Shown here: piece after piece, positions 34,464 through 42,365 of the stretch
Position numbering within the stretch: the stretch's first letter is position 1
How the letters are laid out: each line of letters opens with the position of its first letter
From: Halanaerobium polyolivorans
GTDB lineage: Bacteria > Bacillota > Halanaerobiia > Halanaerobiales > Halanaerobiaceae
Direction of reading: 5' to 3'
DNA length: 64,000 nt
NCBI RefSeq assembly: GCF_020711195.1
Contig: NZ_JAJFAT010000006.1
Span: 86,061-150,060 of the forward strand
The notes under the pieces: generated by a model
Databases searched by the model: none
The model's input: only the letters and a program-made list of their open reading frames with translations
Told to the model about the DNA's origin: nothing
Program-made: the position numbers and the translations under genes

Positions 34464-34551
34464 TGGTGCCGAAGGTGGGATTCGAACCCACACAAGCAAA
34501 ATGCTCACAGCGCCCTCAACGCTGCGCGTCTGCCAGTTCCGCCACTTCGGC
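34464..34551 (-). tRNA. tRNA-Leu (anticodon GAG)
   Basis: The minus-strand cloverleaf has acceptor GCCGAAG / CTTCGGC, anticodon loop TTGAGGG in a CAGCG/CGCTG stem, a long class II variable arm, and encoded CCA. Confidence 0.96.
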
Positions 34552-34566
34552 ACATCACAATAATAA

Positions 34567-34594
34567 ATTATACCATAAATTATTGTATTGTCAA
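34567..34594 (-). promoter_or_regulatory. promoter of tRNA-Leu(GAG)
   Basis: Minus strand: TTGACA (34594-34589), a 16-bp spacer and TATAAT (34572-34567), 16 bp upstream of the tRNA. Confidence 0.8.
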
Positions 34595-34745
34595 TAGTAA
34601 TCGAGGATTTTTCTTAGATTAATTTGTCTAAATATATCGAAAGAAATAATAAAAATCAAGATACTTGAATATGCAGGAATTAAGCGGAGAATCACGAATA
34701 TATATTATTGAGAGAGTAGATTACTTAATGGGGAGGTCAATTACA

Positions 34746-35606
34746 TTGTCAGAAAATAATGCAGAAAATAATCAGCAAGATAATCAAGCAGGAAATAACA
34801 AATACAAATGGTTGGGAATAGCTTTAATAGCTTTACTTATTTTATTTATAGCTTATACAGGTTATTATCTTGAAAGAGGAATGGAACCTGTAGATGATGA
34901 TTTAATAATTGGTGGAGATGAAATTGAAGAAGATCCGGGCTTTCTTGATAGAATTTTAGGATTAATGAATCTAGGGGAAAGCACTTTTGACAAAGAATTG
35001 GATATACTCTTTGTTGGTTTAGACGATACTGCAGATAAGGATCTTGATGAGGTTGAAGCTAACTCGATTATGATAGTTCAAATTCGTCCTGAGCAGGAAT
35101 TAATTATTGTTGAGACTGTAGATGAGTCTATGGAATATCAAGACACAGCCTTGAGAGATTTCGATTTTAGAGAACTTAATACAATAGTTGCTGAAGCTAA
35201 GGCAAGGGAATTTGATCATTATCTATATTTAAACTTTCCAGGCTTTGAAAAGGTAATTGATGAGCTAGGTGGAGTACAAATAACTTTAGAAGATCAGCTG
35301 AGAGTTCCAGACCTTGGTTTAAATTTAAGGGCTGGTAATAATCTTTTATCTGGTAAAGAGGCTTTAAATTATGTTCGCTGGAAAGATTTAAATAATGATA
35401 CCCGTCTCCAGCGCCAAAGACAGGTTATTAATGCAGTCTTAGAAAGAATTAGAGGTAATAATTTTCTCTTTAATGTAAGAGATCTATATAATACGGTTGT
35501 AAATACATATAATTCTGTAGAAACCGATATTAGCCCTGTTTTAGCAACAGAAATATTGAATTATTTAAGAGAAAATAGAGATATTGAATTAGAGTTTATA
35601 GACTAG
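34746..35606 (+). CDS. LytR-CpsA-Psr (LCP) family protein
   Basis: A short polar N-terminus, one membrane anchor (LGIALIALLILFIAYTGYYL), then an extracytoplasmic LCP domain: ILFVGLDD, the basic/acidic substrate strand, FPGFEKVIDELGGVQITLED, LLSGKEALNYVRW and DTRLQRQRQVINAV with the pyrophosphate-binding Arg residues. LCP enzymes transfer lipid-linked polymers to peptidoglycan or other acceptors. The domain starts late and the linker is acidic. The TTG at 34746 is chosen because GGGGAGGTC is 8-10 bp upstream; an ATG at 34665 lacks a ribosome-binding site. About 286 residues. Confidence 0.82.
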   Translation: MSENNAENNQQDNQAGNNKYKWLGIALIALLILFIAYTGYYLERGMEPVDDDLIIGGDEIEEDPGFLDRILGLMNLGESTFDKELDILFVGLDDTADKDLDEVEANSIMIVQIRPEQELIIVETVDESMEYQDTALRDFDFRELNTIVAEAKAREFDHYLYLNFPGFEKVIDELGGVQITLEDQLRVPDLGLNLRAGNNLLSGKEALNYVRWKDLNNDTRLQRQRQVINAVLERIRGNNFLFNVRDLYNTVVNTYNSVETDISPVLATEILNYLRENRDIELEFID

Positions 35607-35698
35607 AAGAAAAAAATGTCTGCAGTAGATTAGCTGAGTATATAGGAGTATATTATTCTTAAAAGCTTTTAAATGCGTCTAATAAACTATTAAAGTTT

Positions 35699-35727
35699 TT
35701 GACTTGAGACTGCTTTTTATATATACT
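35699..35727 (+). promoter_or_regulatory. promoter of the Val-Asp-Phe-Gly-Cys tRNA operon
   Basis: TTGACT at 35699-35704, a 17-bp spacer and TATACT at 35722-35727. Confidence 0.75.
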
Positions 35728-35770
35728 AGTTATTGCTGACGCAGTAATTGTGTTTTAACACACTGCAGAT

Positions 35771-35846
35771 GGGCGAATAGCTCAGTTGGGAGAGCACCTG
35801 CCTTACAAGCAGGGGGTCACAGGTTCGAGCCCTGTTTCGCCCACCA
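35771..35846 (+). tRNA. tRNA-Val (anticodon TAC)
   Basis: Acceptor GGGCGAA / TTCGCCC, anticodon loop CTTACAA, T loop TTCGAGC, encoded CCA. Confidence 0.97.
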
Positions 35847-35857
35847 TTTTATTTTAC

Positions 35858-35934
35858 GGAGGTGTAGCGTAGCGGTTTAACGCGCCGGCCTGTCAAGCCG
35901 GAGATCGCGGGTTCAAATCCCGTCTCCTCCGCCA
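35858..35934 (+). tRNA. tRNA-Asp (anticodon GTC)
   Basis: Acceptor GGAGGTG / CTCCTCC with one U6-U67 mismatch, anticodon loop CTGTCAA in a CCGGC/GCCGG stem, discriminator G, encoded CCA. Confidence 0.95.
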
Positions 35935-35938
35935 TTTT

Positions 35939-36014
35939 GGTGAGATAGCTCAGTTGGTAGAGCAGTGGATTGAAAATCCACGTGTCGACAGTTCGATTCT
36001 GTCTCTCACCACCA
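35939..36014 (+). tRNA. tRNA-Phe (anticodon GAA), copy 2
   Basis: Identical in all 76 bases to the tRNA-Phe at 19803-19878, including the encoded CCA. Confidence 0.97.
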
Positions 36015-36022
36015 TTTTTTGG

Positions 36023-36097
36023 GCGGGAGTAGCTCAGTGGTAGAGCATCACGTTGCCAACGTGAGGGTCGCGAGTTCAAATCTCGTTTCCCGCTCCA
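36023..36097 (+). tRNA. tRNA-Gly (anticodon GCC)
   Basis: Acceptor GCGGGAG / TTCCCGC, anticodon loop TTGCCAA in a CACG/CGTG stem, encoded CCA. Confidence 0.96.
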
Positions 36098-36113
36098 TTA
36101 TATTTGCAGCCAG

Positions 36114-36188
36114 GGCGGCATAGCCAAGTGGTAAGGCAGAGGACTGCAAATCCTTTATTCCTCGGTTCAAATCCGAGTGCCGCCTCCA
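36114..36188 (+). tRNA. tRNA-Cys (anticodon GCA)
   Basis: Acceptor GGCGGCA / TGCCGCC, anticodon loop CTGCAAA in a GAGGA/TCCTT stem, discriminator U as expected for Cys, encoded CCA. Confidence 0.96.
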
Positions 36189-36207
36189 ATATATAATAAC
36201 TAAGATA

Positions 36208-36231
36208 ACAGCCTTCAGGGCTGTTTTTTTG
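36208..36231 (+). terminator. terminator of the five-tRNA operon
   Basis: Stem AACAGCC / GGCTGTT with a short loop and a run of seven T. Confidence 0.9.
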
Positions 36232-36836
36232 TGTTTGTAGAGGAATATTTATTGATATAAATAGCGGCTAAATTCTAATCTTAAAGCTCTTGGAATTGTC
36301 CAGAAAAGGCTTAAAATCATAAGTTGTCTTTTCCAAAAATTACTTTATATTAATTCTTGATTTTCCTTGAAAAGAATAAGAAGTTTTGTTATACTACAAT
36401 TGAATTAAAATACATAATTTAAAATATTATATCTATTTTTGCTGTTAAAATTAATGAGTCTTTTTTGACAGTAGAGATGATAAAATTAAGCACTATTTGA
36501 TTTATAGAATAATTAATAATTATTTGCTCTTGAAATTTAGAGAGAATAGATAATTAATTTTTGTATATATTGATTAGTGTTTTTTTAATATTTATTAAAT
36601 TCAAAATATTCGCTACTTATTAAAGTTTAGCTAATAATTTTGACGATTGGTAGTAGTTAAGCTAATAAATTCTTTACTTTGTTTTTGAATTATTGGGGGA
36701 AGAACAGAGTTAATATAGAATTCAAAATTTTGAAGGGGGGATATAAGAGGAAAATAATATTTTAAAAGCTAGGATTTTTAAGTATCCAAAGGAGAATTAA
36801 AAATTAGAACTTTATTAAACAGGGGGTAAATAATAA
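36232..36836. other. long AT-rich leader/intergenic region before the alkaline phosphatase gene
   Basis: About 600 bp without a convincing ORF. It holds a promoter-like sequence (36367-36395), a TTGACA at 36465 without a matched -10, two direct repeats of the form GTT(T/A)AGCTAATAA starting 31 bp apart (36625 and 36656), and several G-runs resembling ribosome-binding sites (36694, 36734, 36821). Only the last sits before a start codon. Confidence 0.6.
36367..36395 (+). promoter_or_regulatory. possible promoter upstream of the alkaline phosphatase gene
   Basis: TTGAAA at 36367-36372, a 17-bp spacer and TATACT at 36390-36395. It lies about 440 bp before the coding start, so it implies a long leader or serves another transcript. 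Confidence 0.5.
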
Positions 36837-38375
36837 ATGTCTATGAAAAAAAGCTTGAAATTAGGTTTAGCGGCTTTAGTAGTTGTTGTAGCAGCCTTAG
36901 TTTTCATGCCAGTTCAAACTGAGGCACAAGATGTAGACCATGTATTCTTTTTCATAGGTGATGGTTTAGGAAATGCTCAGGCGACTTTAACTGAATATTA
37001 TTTGCAGGATAAATATGATGATCCAGGTTATGAACTGAATATGCATAGATTAGACGAGATGGCAGTTACTACTACCTATGGTGCAGATAAAGTAGTTCCT
37101 GGTTCTGCTCAAACTGCAACTGCTTTGGCTTCTGGACATAATACAAATTTTGGCTATGTAGGTGTAACTACTGATCATGAACCTGTAACTACTATTATGG
37201 ATAGAGCCCGAGAAAATGACTGGGGTACTGGTTTAGTTACTACTACAAGAGTTACCCATGCTACACCAGCAGCTTTTGCTTCTCATGTTCCTGATAGAGG
37301 TATGGAAAATGAAATCATCGAACACTATTTAGAAAAAGAAGTTGATGTAATAGCTGGTGGTGGATATAGACATTTATATCCAGCAGATCATCCAGCTTCA
37401 ACTAGAAACGATGACAGAAACTTCTTTGAAGAGTTTGCAGAAGCCGGTTATAATGTTTTTGAGGCACCTCAAGTAGATGAATTTAGGGATTTTGAACCTG
37501 AAGGTAGAGAGAAAATATTAGCTGGATTTCATCCAACTCATATGAGTTATGAAATTGATAGAGATCCGGCAGAAGAGCCTAGTCTGGCTGAAATGACAGA
37601 AGTAAGTCTTAATACTTTAGAAGAATATGGCCAATTTATGATGATGATTGAGGGTGGACGTATTGACCATGCTGCCCATAACAATGATCCCGGTGGAATG
37701 ATTTATGATACAATTGCTTTTGATGAGGCAATTGGAGTAGCATTAGACTTTTATGAAGAAAATCCTGATAACACCTTGATTATAGTAGCAGGAGATCACG
37801 AAACAGGAGGTTTAGGTTTAAATAGTTGTGAAGGTATGGAATATGGCTATTATCTAGATTTTGAGCCGATAATTGCTCAAGATGCTTCTATTGAAGAAGG
37901 AATCGAATTTGAAAACGCAGAACAATGGTATCAAGATATAGCTGATAAATTTGGTTTGGATGAGTTATCTTCAAGTGAGCAAGCTTGGATGGAACATGGT
38001 GTAGCAATTGAAGAAGAATATGGACATGAAGCAGATATTGCTCGTCCTGGTAGAATAGGAGGAGTGTATGATGGTGGTCAAGATTATGATGTTCCTTATG
38101 ATGAAGAAGCAGTGGATCAAGAGTTAGCTGCTCATTGGCCACAGGCTCCTTGGATTTCTCCAGCACAGTCTACATTAGCTCATATTGTTTCTAGAAGAGC
38201 TAAGATTGGTTGGAATACTTCTTCTCACACTGGTTCTGCTATTCAATTAACTGCTCATGGAGCAGGAGCCAGCCACTATGAAGGTAGGCTGGATAATACT
38301 GATGTAGCTAGAATTACAGCTGCAATACTTGATTTTGAATTAGATCCAGAAGTAGGAGCAGCTGAACTTGACTAA
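36837..38375 (+). CDS. phoA: secreted alkaline phosphatase
   Basis: A 512-residue enzyme with a Sec signal (LGLAALVVVVAALVFMP, probable cleavage after TEA). The alkaline-phosphatase core includes FFIGDGLGNAQ (first metal Asp), the catalytic Ser segment VPGSAQTATALASG, MMIEGGRIDHAAHNND, VAGDHETGG and the C-terminal HGAGASHYEG metal His. The residue before the catalytic Ser is Gly, where E. coli has Asp101. The mature protein is strongly acidic, as expected for a secreted protein of a halophile. The ATG is preceded by AGGGGG. It would release phosphate from organic esters outside the membrane. A terminator follows. Confidence 0.9.
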   Translation: MSMKKSLKLGLAALVVVVAALVFMPVQTEAQDVDHVFFFIGDGLGNAQATLTEYYLQDKYDDPGYELNMHRLDEMAVTTTYGADKVVPGSAQTATALASGHNTNFGYVGVTTDHEPVTTIMDRARENDWGTGLVTTTRVTHATPAAFASHVPDRGMENEIIEHYLEKEVDVIAGGGYRHLYPADHPASTRNDDRNFFEEFAEAGYNVFEAPQVDEFRDFEPEGREKILAGFHPTHMSYEIDRDPAEEPSLAEMTEVSLNTLEEYGQFMMMIEGGRIDHAAHNNDPGGMIYDTIAFDEAIGVALDFYEENPDNTLIIVAGDHETGGLGLNSCEGMEYGYYLDFEPIIAQDASIEEGIEFENAEQWYQDIADKFGLDELSSSEQAWMEHGVAIEEEYGHEADIARPGRIGGVYDGGQDYDVPYDEEAVDQELAAHWPQAPWISPAQSTLAHIVSRRAKIGWNTSSHTGSAIQLTAHGAGASHYEGRLDNTDVARITAAILDFELDPEVGAAELD

Positions 38376-38439
38376 GTGAAAAGAAAAAACTTTTCTCTAA
38401 AAATATAAAAAAGATAACTAAAGTTCAAGCTTAAAATTT

Positions 38440-38481
38440 AAAGTTGGCAGGTAGACTATTTTTGGGCTGCCTGTCAACTTT
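38440..38481 (+). terminator. terminator of the alkaline phosphatase gene
   Basis: A 15-bp stem AAAGTTGGCAGGTAG / CTGCCTGTCAACTTT with two G.U pairs and a 12-nt loop; a short T-run is part of the right arm. Confidence 0.85.
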
Positions 38482-38536
38482 ATTTCTATAATATTTTAAT
38501 TAATATTTATATATATTTGAATATTGGAGTGATATC

Positions 38537-39715
38537 ATGGATAAAAAGGTGCTTCTAAATAAAGAAAGAATTATATCAGTAATTATTGGCTTAATAATGA
38601 TTGGTATCTTAGCTGGTTTTTATTTCTACAGGCCAGGTGATGAGGAATTTAGTAGAGAAGCTAGAGGGGTGGTTTTAGAAACTGATGATAGAGATGTTCA
38701 GGGAAGCGGAATCACAAGGTTTGGAAATCAATTTGTCGAGGTTGAATTAAAAGATGGTAAATTTGAAGGCCAAGAAGTTAGGGCTACTAATCAGTTAGTA
38801 GGTAGTTTAGCCTGGGATTATAGTTTCAGTGTAGGGGAAGAAATTATAGTGGGTATTTTTGAAAACGAAGAAGGTGAATTAGCTGGAGCAGTTGCTCTAG
38901 ATGTTTATCGACAAAATTGGACTTTTATATTAGTTGCTTGCTTTATATTATTGTTACTATTATATGCAGGTTACACTGGCTTAAGAGCTTTGCTTTCTTT
39001 TGCAGGGAGTTTATATGTAATTTGGAATATATTAATCCCTGGTTTGTTAGATGGTTTAAACCCATTGATTTTTTCTGGGTTGGTCTTAGTGATTTTATCT
39101 GCTTTGATAATTTTTTTAATTGCAGGCTTTACCAAAAAAGGTATTTCTGCTTTTGTGGGGACAATCAGTAGTTTGTTTATTACGATTGGAATAGCAGTCT
39201 TTTTTGGTAGTCGTTTAGCTTTAGATGGTCTGTCTGTTCCCTATGTAGGAGAAGTATTATTTGCTGGCTATATGCATTTAAATATCAGAGATATATTTTT
39301 TGCTACTGTAGTAATAGGTGCTTCTGGAGCGGCAATGGATATAGCAATGGATATGGCTGCTACAATCAAAGAAATTAAGTTAAGAAAACCAGACATTAGC
39401 TTTACAGAATTAGCAAAATCAGGTTTTAATGTAGGAAGCGCAGTAATTGGAACAATGACTACTACTTTATTATTAGCATATATTGGTAGTTACATGACTT
39501 TGTTTATGGCCTTTATGACTAGAGAAGCTAGCTTTGTAAGAGTGATGAATTTAAGGTTGATCGTATCAGAGATATTAAGAACATTAACTGGAAGCATAGG
39601 TATAGTTTTAGTTGCACCAATTACTACTGTTTTTGCTGCCTGGATTTACACTATCGAAATAGATTTTTCTGTATCAAGTATTAAAAATTACTTTTTTAAT
39701 AAAAAAGATGGTTAA
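38537..39715 (+). CDS. YibE/F family membrane protein
   Basis: A 392-residue protein. One N-terminal helix is followed by an extracytoplasmic beta domain (~30-125), then about seven membrane helices containing ATVVIGASGAAMDIAMDMAATIKEI and GTMTTTLLLAYIGSYM, the core of YibE/F proteins. The family is widespread in Firmicutes as an inferred transporter with no proven substrate. The ATG is preceded by TTGGAGTG. The LRR lipoprotein gene follows after 20 bp with its own ribosome-binding site, so the two are probably co-transcribed. Confidence 0.88.
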   Translation: MDKKVLLNKERIISVIIGLIMIGILAGFYFYRPGDEEFSREARGVVLETDDRDVQGSGITRFGNQFVEVELKDGKFEGQEVRATNQLVGSLAWDYSFSVGEEIIVGIFENEEGELAGAVALDVYRQNWTFILVACFILLLLLYAGYTGLRALLSFAGSLYVIWNILIPGLLDGLNPLIFSGLVLVILSALIIFLIAGFTKKGISAFVGTISSLFITIGIAVFFGSRLALDGLSVPYVGEVLFAGYMHLNIRDIFFATVVIGASGAAMDIAMDMAATIKEIKLRKPDISFTELAKSGFNVGSAVIGTMTTTLLLAYIGSYMTLFMAFMTREASFVRVMNLRLIVSEILRTLTGSIGIVLVAPITTVFAAWIYTIEIDFSVSSIKNYFFNKKDG

Positions 39716-39735
39716 ACTCAAAAAGAGGTGAGAAA

Positions 39736-40566
39736 ATGAATAGAAAATTATTTTTTTTGATAGCTTGTTTATCGATTGTATTATTAGTTTCGGGATGTGG
39801 AATTATTGGAGGAGAAGAAGCAGAATTTGAAGATTCCAACTTAGAAGAAGCAATTAGAGAAGAGATCGACAAAGAAAGAGGTACAATTTATCAAGCTGAA
39901 GTTGAAGAAATAAATGAACTCTACGCTTCAGGAAAAGGAATAAGATCATTAGAAGGAATAGCTAATCTTAAAGAATTAGAAAAGCTAAACTTAAATCAAA
40001 ATCAGATAGAAGATTTATCACCTCTACTTGATTTGCCAGAGCTAAAAGACTTAAGTTTACAAGAAAATGACTTGACAGAGATAAGTGTAGTTGCTGAATT
40101 AAAGAATTTAGAAGCCTTATCTTTAGCAAATAATAGAATTGAAGATATCACTCCTTTGCAGGAATTAAGTAATTTAAAGTCTTTAAATTTAAGCACTAAT
40201 CAGTTAACTGAAATTGATGAAATTGCCGAGCTAAAAGATTTGCAAAAATTAATTTTAGATAGAAATGAAATAGAGGATATTTCTCCTTTAGTTGAATTAG
40301 ATAATTTAAAAGAGTTGTTTTTTGTTCATAATCAGGTGGAAGATATTTCACCTTTAGCAGAAATTACTAGTTTAGAAACTTTATCTTTCGGCTATAATAA
40401 TGTTGATGACATTTCACCTTTAGTTGAAAATGAGGGATTAGGCCAAGGTGATTTTATTAATTTTGAAGAAAATAATCTTGATTATCAAGAGGACTCAGAA
40501 GATATGGAAAATATTAATCTTTTACTGGAGCGGAACATCCAATTATTATATAGAAGGATGTATTAA
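39736..40566 (+). CDS. leucine-rich-repeat lipoprotein (internalin-like)
   Basis: A 276-residue protein with a lipoprotein signal (IACLSIVLLVSGC, lipobox LVSGC), so it is probably anchored by a diacylglyceryl Cys. After a short acidic stretch come seven to eight 22-residue SDS22/internalin-type repeats of the form L..L..L.L..N.I.DISPL, from about residue 75 to 240. Such solenoids bind other proteins; no enzymatic domain or sortase signal is present. The ATG has AAAGAGGTG upstream. A partner in the neighbouring YibE/F or diguanylate cyclase genes is possible but not indicated by sequence. Confidence 0.88.
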   Translation: MNRKLFFLIACLSIVLLVSGCGIIGGEEAEFEDSNLEEAIREEIDKERGTIYQAEVEEINELYASGKGIRSLEGIANLKELEKLNLNQNQIEDLSPLLDLPELKDLSLQENDLTEISVVAELKNLEALSLANNRIEDITPLQELSNLKSLNLSTNQLTEIDEIAELKDLQKLILDRNEIEDISPLVELDNLKELFFVHNQVEDISPLAEITSLETLSFGYNNVDDISPLVENEGLGQGDFINFEENNLDYQEDSEDMENINLLLERNIQLLYRRMY

Positions 40567-40595
40567 ATAAAAATTAGTAAATATTTAAAAATGTT

Positions 40596-40635
40596 ACCCC
40601 CAAGCAACCTTTATTTATAGGGTAAACTTGGGGGT
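40596..40635 (+). terminator. hairpin repeat copy 2, terminator of the LRR gene
   Basis: Arms ACCCCCAAG / CTTGGGGGT and an inner AACCT...AGGGTAAA, the same as at 34400-34439. It lies 29 bp after the LRR stop and is followed by a T/A-rich stretch. Confidence 0.75.
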
Positions 40636-40776
40636 TATATTATATAAATTCAATTTAAATCCTGCTCGAATAAAGTTGAGATTAAATTTTTTTAAAATAT
40701 AAAAAGGAAAATATTAATTAATCTCGAAATTATGAATTGACAACTTTTTTCGGTTTTTGGAGAAAGGAGAATTTTT

Positions 40777-41625
40777 ATGCAGGATTTTAAGGTTTTACTG
40801 GAGCAGCTTCCAGTTGGAGTTGTTTTAATCGATAAAGATGAAAAGATATTATATTCAAACAAAGAAGCCAGCAATATCTTAGGTTATGACAATAGTGAAA
40901 TCGACTATTTAGAGCAATGGTTTGAAGAGGTTTTTGAGGATAAAGAATCAATAAAGTTAGTTAAAAGTAATTATAAAAATGCAGTCGAAAACAATGTAAA
41001 AAAACTTTCTTATGAGATCGAAACTAAAGATGGCAAAGTTAAATTTATTGAATTTAAACATAAAAAATTAGAAGAACAAAAGATCTTAATAAGTTTTTCT
41101 GATATCAGTCAAAGGATAAAGGATAAAAAGAGAATTGAATATCTTTCTTATCATGATGAATTAACAGGATTATATAACAGAAGGTACTTAAATTCTCAGA
41201 TTAATAGATTAAATCAGTCGCGGAGATATCCAATCAGTGTTATTTCGGCTGATCTTGATGGTTTAAAATATGTCAATGATAATCTCGGCCATAAAATTGG
41301 AGATAAATATATTAAATTGGCAGCAGAGGTTTTTAATAATTGTTTAAGAAAAGAAGACATTTTAGCCAGAGATGGAGGAGATGAATTTATTTTGCTGCTG
41401 CCAGATACCAATGAAGAAAATGCAGAGAAAATTTGTAATAGAATAAAAAAAGAAGTAATAAAAACAAATCTCAATTATGAACTGGAAAAAGAATTAAGTA
41501 TAACCCTTGGTCATGCAACTGCTTCAAATAATTCAGATGAGATAGATAAAACAATAGTTGAAGCAGATTTAAATATGTTAGAAAACAAGGGCTATAAAAA
41601 ATATGATTTGATGAATGCAAGATAA
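40777..41625 (+). CDS. PAS-GGDEF diguanylate cyclase
   Basis: A 282-residue cytosolic protein with no membrane helix. An N-terminal PAS domain (LPVGVVLIDKDEKILYSN, ~10-115) is joined by a short helix to a GGDEF domain (~125-282). The active site is RDGGDEFILLLP, intact at all five positions, and the inhibitory I-site RKED sits five residues before GGDEF, so product inhibition by c-di-GMP is expected. The catalytic Asp in ISADLDGLKYVND is present. The PAS ligand is unknown. The start ATG is behind AGAAAGGAG. A tiny ORF follows 13 bp after its stop. Confidence 0.92.
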   Translation: MQDFKVLLEQLPVGVVLIDKDEKILYSNKEASNILGYDNSEIDYLEQWFEEVFEDKESIKLVKSNYKNAVENNVKKLSYEIETKDGKVKFIEFKHKKLEEQKILISFSDISQRIKDKKRIEYLSYHDELTGLYNRRYLNSQINRLNQSRRYPISVISADLDGLKYVNDNLGHKIGDKYIKLAAEVFNNCLRKEDILARDGGDEFILLLPDTNEENAEKICNRIKKEVIKTNLNYELEKELSITLGHATASNNSDEIDKTIVEADLNMLENKGYKKYDLMNAR

Positions 41626-41638
41626 AAGGGGTGTTTTG

Positions 41639-41704
41639 ATGATCAATCCTTTTACAATTTTACTATTTTTATTAATTATATATTATTTTATCAAAGATTC
41701 TTAA
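41639..41704 (+). CDS. 21-residue hydrophobic small protein
   Basis: An ATG 13 bp after the diguanylate cyclase stop, behind AAAAGGGGTG, opens a 21-codon frame. The product is one hydrophobic helix rich in Ile, Leu, Phe and Tyr, with a short polar tail (KDS). The strong ribosome-binding site and the tight spacing make translation plausible. It may be a membrane micro-protein co-expressed with the cyclase. A chance ORF cannot be excluded at this length. Confidence 0.45.
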   Translation: MINPFTILLFLLIIYYFIKDS

Positions 41705-41796
41705 TTGCTAATTTTAACTTGAAATTAAAAAATTAATTAATAAGTGAGGTTTTTTTTGCTAAAAAAATGAGCAGCTAATTTAATTGAAAGATCAAG

Positions 41797-41860
41797 AGAG
41801 CAGTTTTTCAAATCAGCCTAAACTATTAGCCTGGATTAAGAAAAAATTTTGCTCTTTTTT
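41797..41860 (+). terminator. hairpin with T-run before the Leu-Val-Leu tRNA operon
   Basis: AGAGCA (41797) pairs with TGCTCT (41850), extended by A/T pairs, and is followed by six T. It probably ends the cyclase/small-protein transcript. Confidence 0.55.
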
Positions 41861-41861
41861 C

Positions 41862-41890
41862 TTGACAATATTAGAAGCCGTTGATATAAT
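41862..41890 (+). promoter_or_regulatory. consensus promoter of the Leu-Val-Leu tRNA operon
   Basis: A perfect TTGACA at 41862-41867, a 17-bp spacer and a perfect TATAAT at 41885-41890. Confidence 0.9.
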
Positions 41891-41942
41891 ACAAAATGTC
41901 GCAAGATAAAAATAAGCTTAAAAATACTTATTAAAGATTTGT

Positions 41943-42031
41943 GCCGGGGTGGCGGAATTGGCAGACGCATCGGACTTAAAATCCGGTGGGAATTTATTCC
42001 CGTGTCGGTTCGAGCCCGACCCCCGGCACCA
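41943..42031 (+). tRNA. tRNA-Leu (anticodon TAA), copy 1
   Basis: Acceptor GCCGGGG / CCCCGGC, anticodon loop CTTAAAA in a TCGGA/TCCGG stem, class II variable arm, encoded CCA. It is identical to 42166-42254. Confidence 0.97.
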
Positions 42032-42041
42032 CCATTTTTAA

Positions 42042-42118
42042 GTTGGTATAGCTCAGTTGGTTAGAGCGCTACGTTGACATCGTAGAGGCCAGTGGTTCGA
42101 ATCCACTTACCAACACCA
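42042..42118 (+). tRNA. tRNA-Val (anticodon GAC)
   Basis: Acceptor GTTGGTA / TACCAAC, anticodon loop TTGACAT in a CTACG/CGTAG stem, encoded CCA. Confidence 0.95.
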
Positions 42119-42165
42119 TTTAATTATTTTTTTGCTTTTTGATAACTGTAAATAAGATATCATTT

Positions 42166-42254
42166 GCCGGGGTGGCGGAATTGGCAGACGCATCGGACTT
42201 AAAATCCGGTGGGAATTTATTCCCGTGTCGGTTCGAGCCCGACCCCCGGCACCA
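42166..42254 (+). tRNA. tRNA-Leu (anticodon TAA), copy 2
   Basis: Identical over all 89 bp to the copy at 41943-42031; the flanks differ. Confidence 0.97.
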
Positions 42255-42258
42255 CTTT

Positions 42259-42303
42259 TTCCACTGGCTGTCTCTGCAGAGATAAGCTGAGGTGGAATTT
42301 TTT
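42259..42303 (+). terminator. terminator of the Leu-Val-Leu tRNA operon
   Basis: TTCCAC pairs with GTGGAA, and an inner TCTCT/AGAGA hairpin sits within; a run of T follows. Confidence 0.75.
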
Positions 42304-42310
42304 GCTTTAC

Positions 42311-42339
42311 TTGACTTTTTATTTAAGAAGTCTTATAAT
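42311..42339 (+). promoter_or_regulatory. promoter of the thrS T-box leader
   Basis: TTGACT at 42311-42316, a 17-bp spacer and TATAAT at 42334-42339. Confidence 0.85.
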
Positions 42340-42365
42340 TATTAATAATAAAATTAATAACTAAT

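Noticed and set aside
35849..36079. 76-residue minus-strand ORF across the Asp-Phe-Gly tRNA genes
   Set aside because: It is the translated reverse complement of tRNA genes; such peptides (with ETGFEPAISG) are well-known spurious predictions.
36465..36486. Promoter from TTGACA at 36465 with TAAAAT at 36481
   Set aside because: The spacer is only 10 bp; nothing acceptable lies at 16-18 bp.
37888..38166. 92-residue minus-strand ORF inside phoA
   Set aside because: His/Leu-rich product, typical of the antisense of acidic coding sequence; not a gene.
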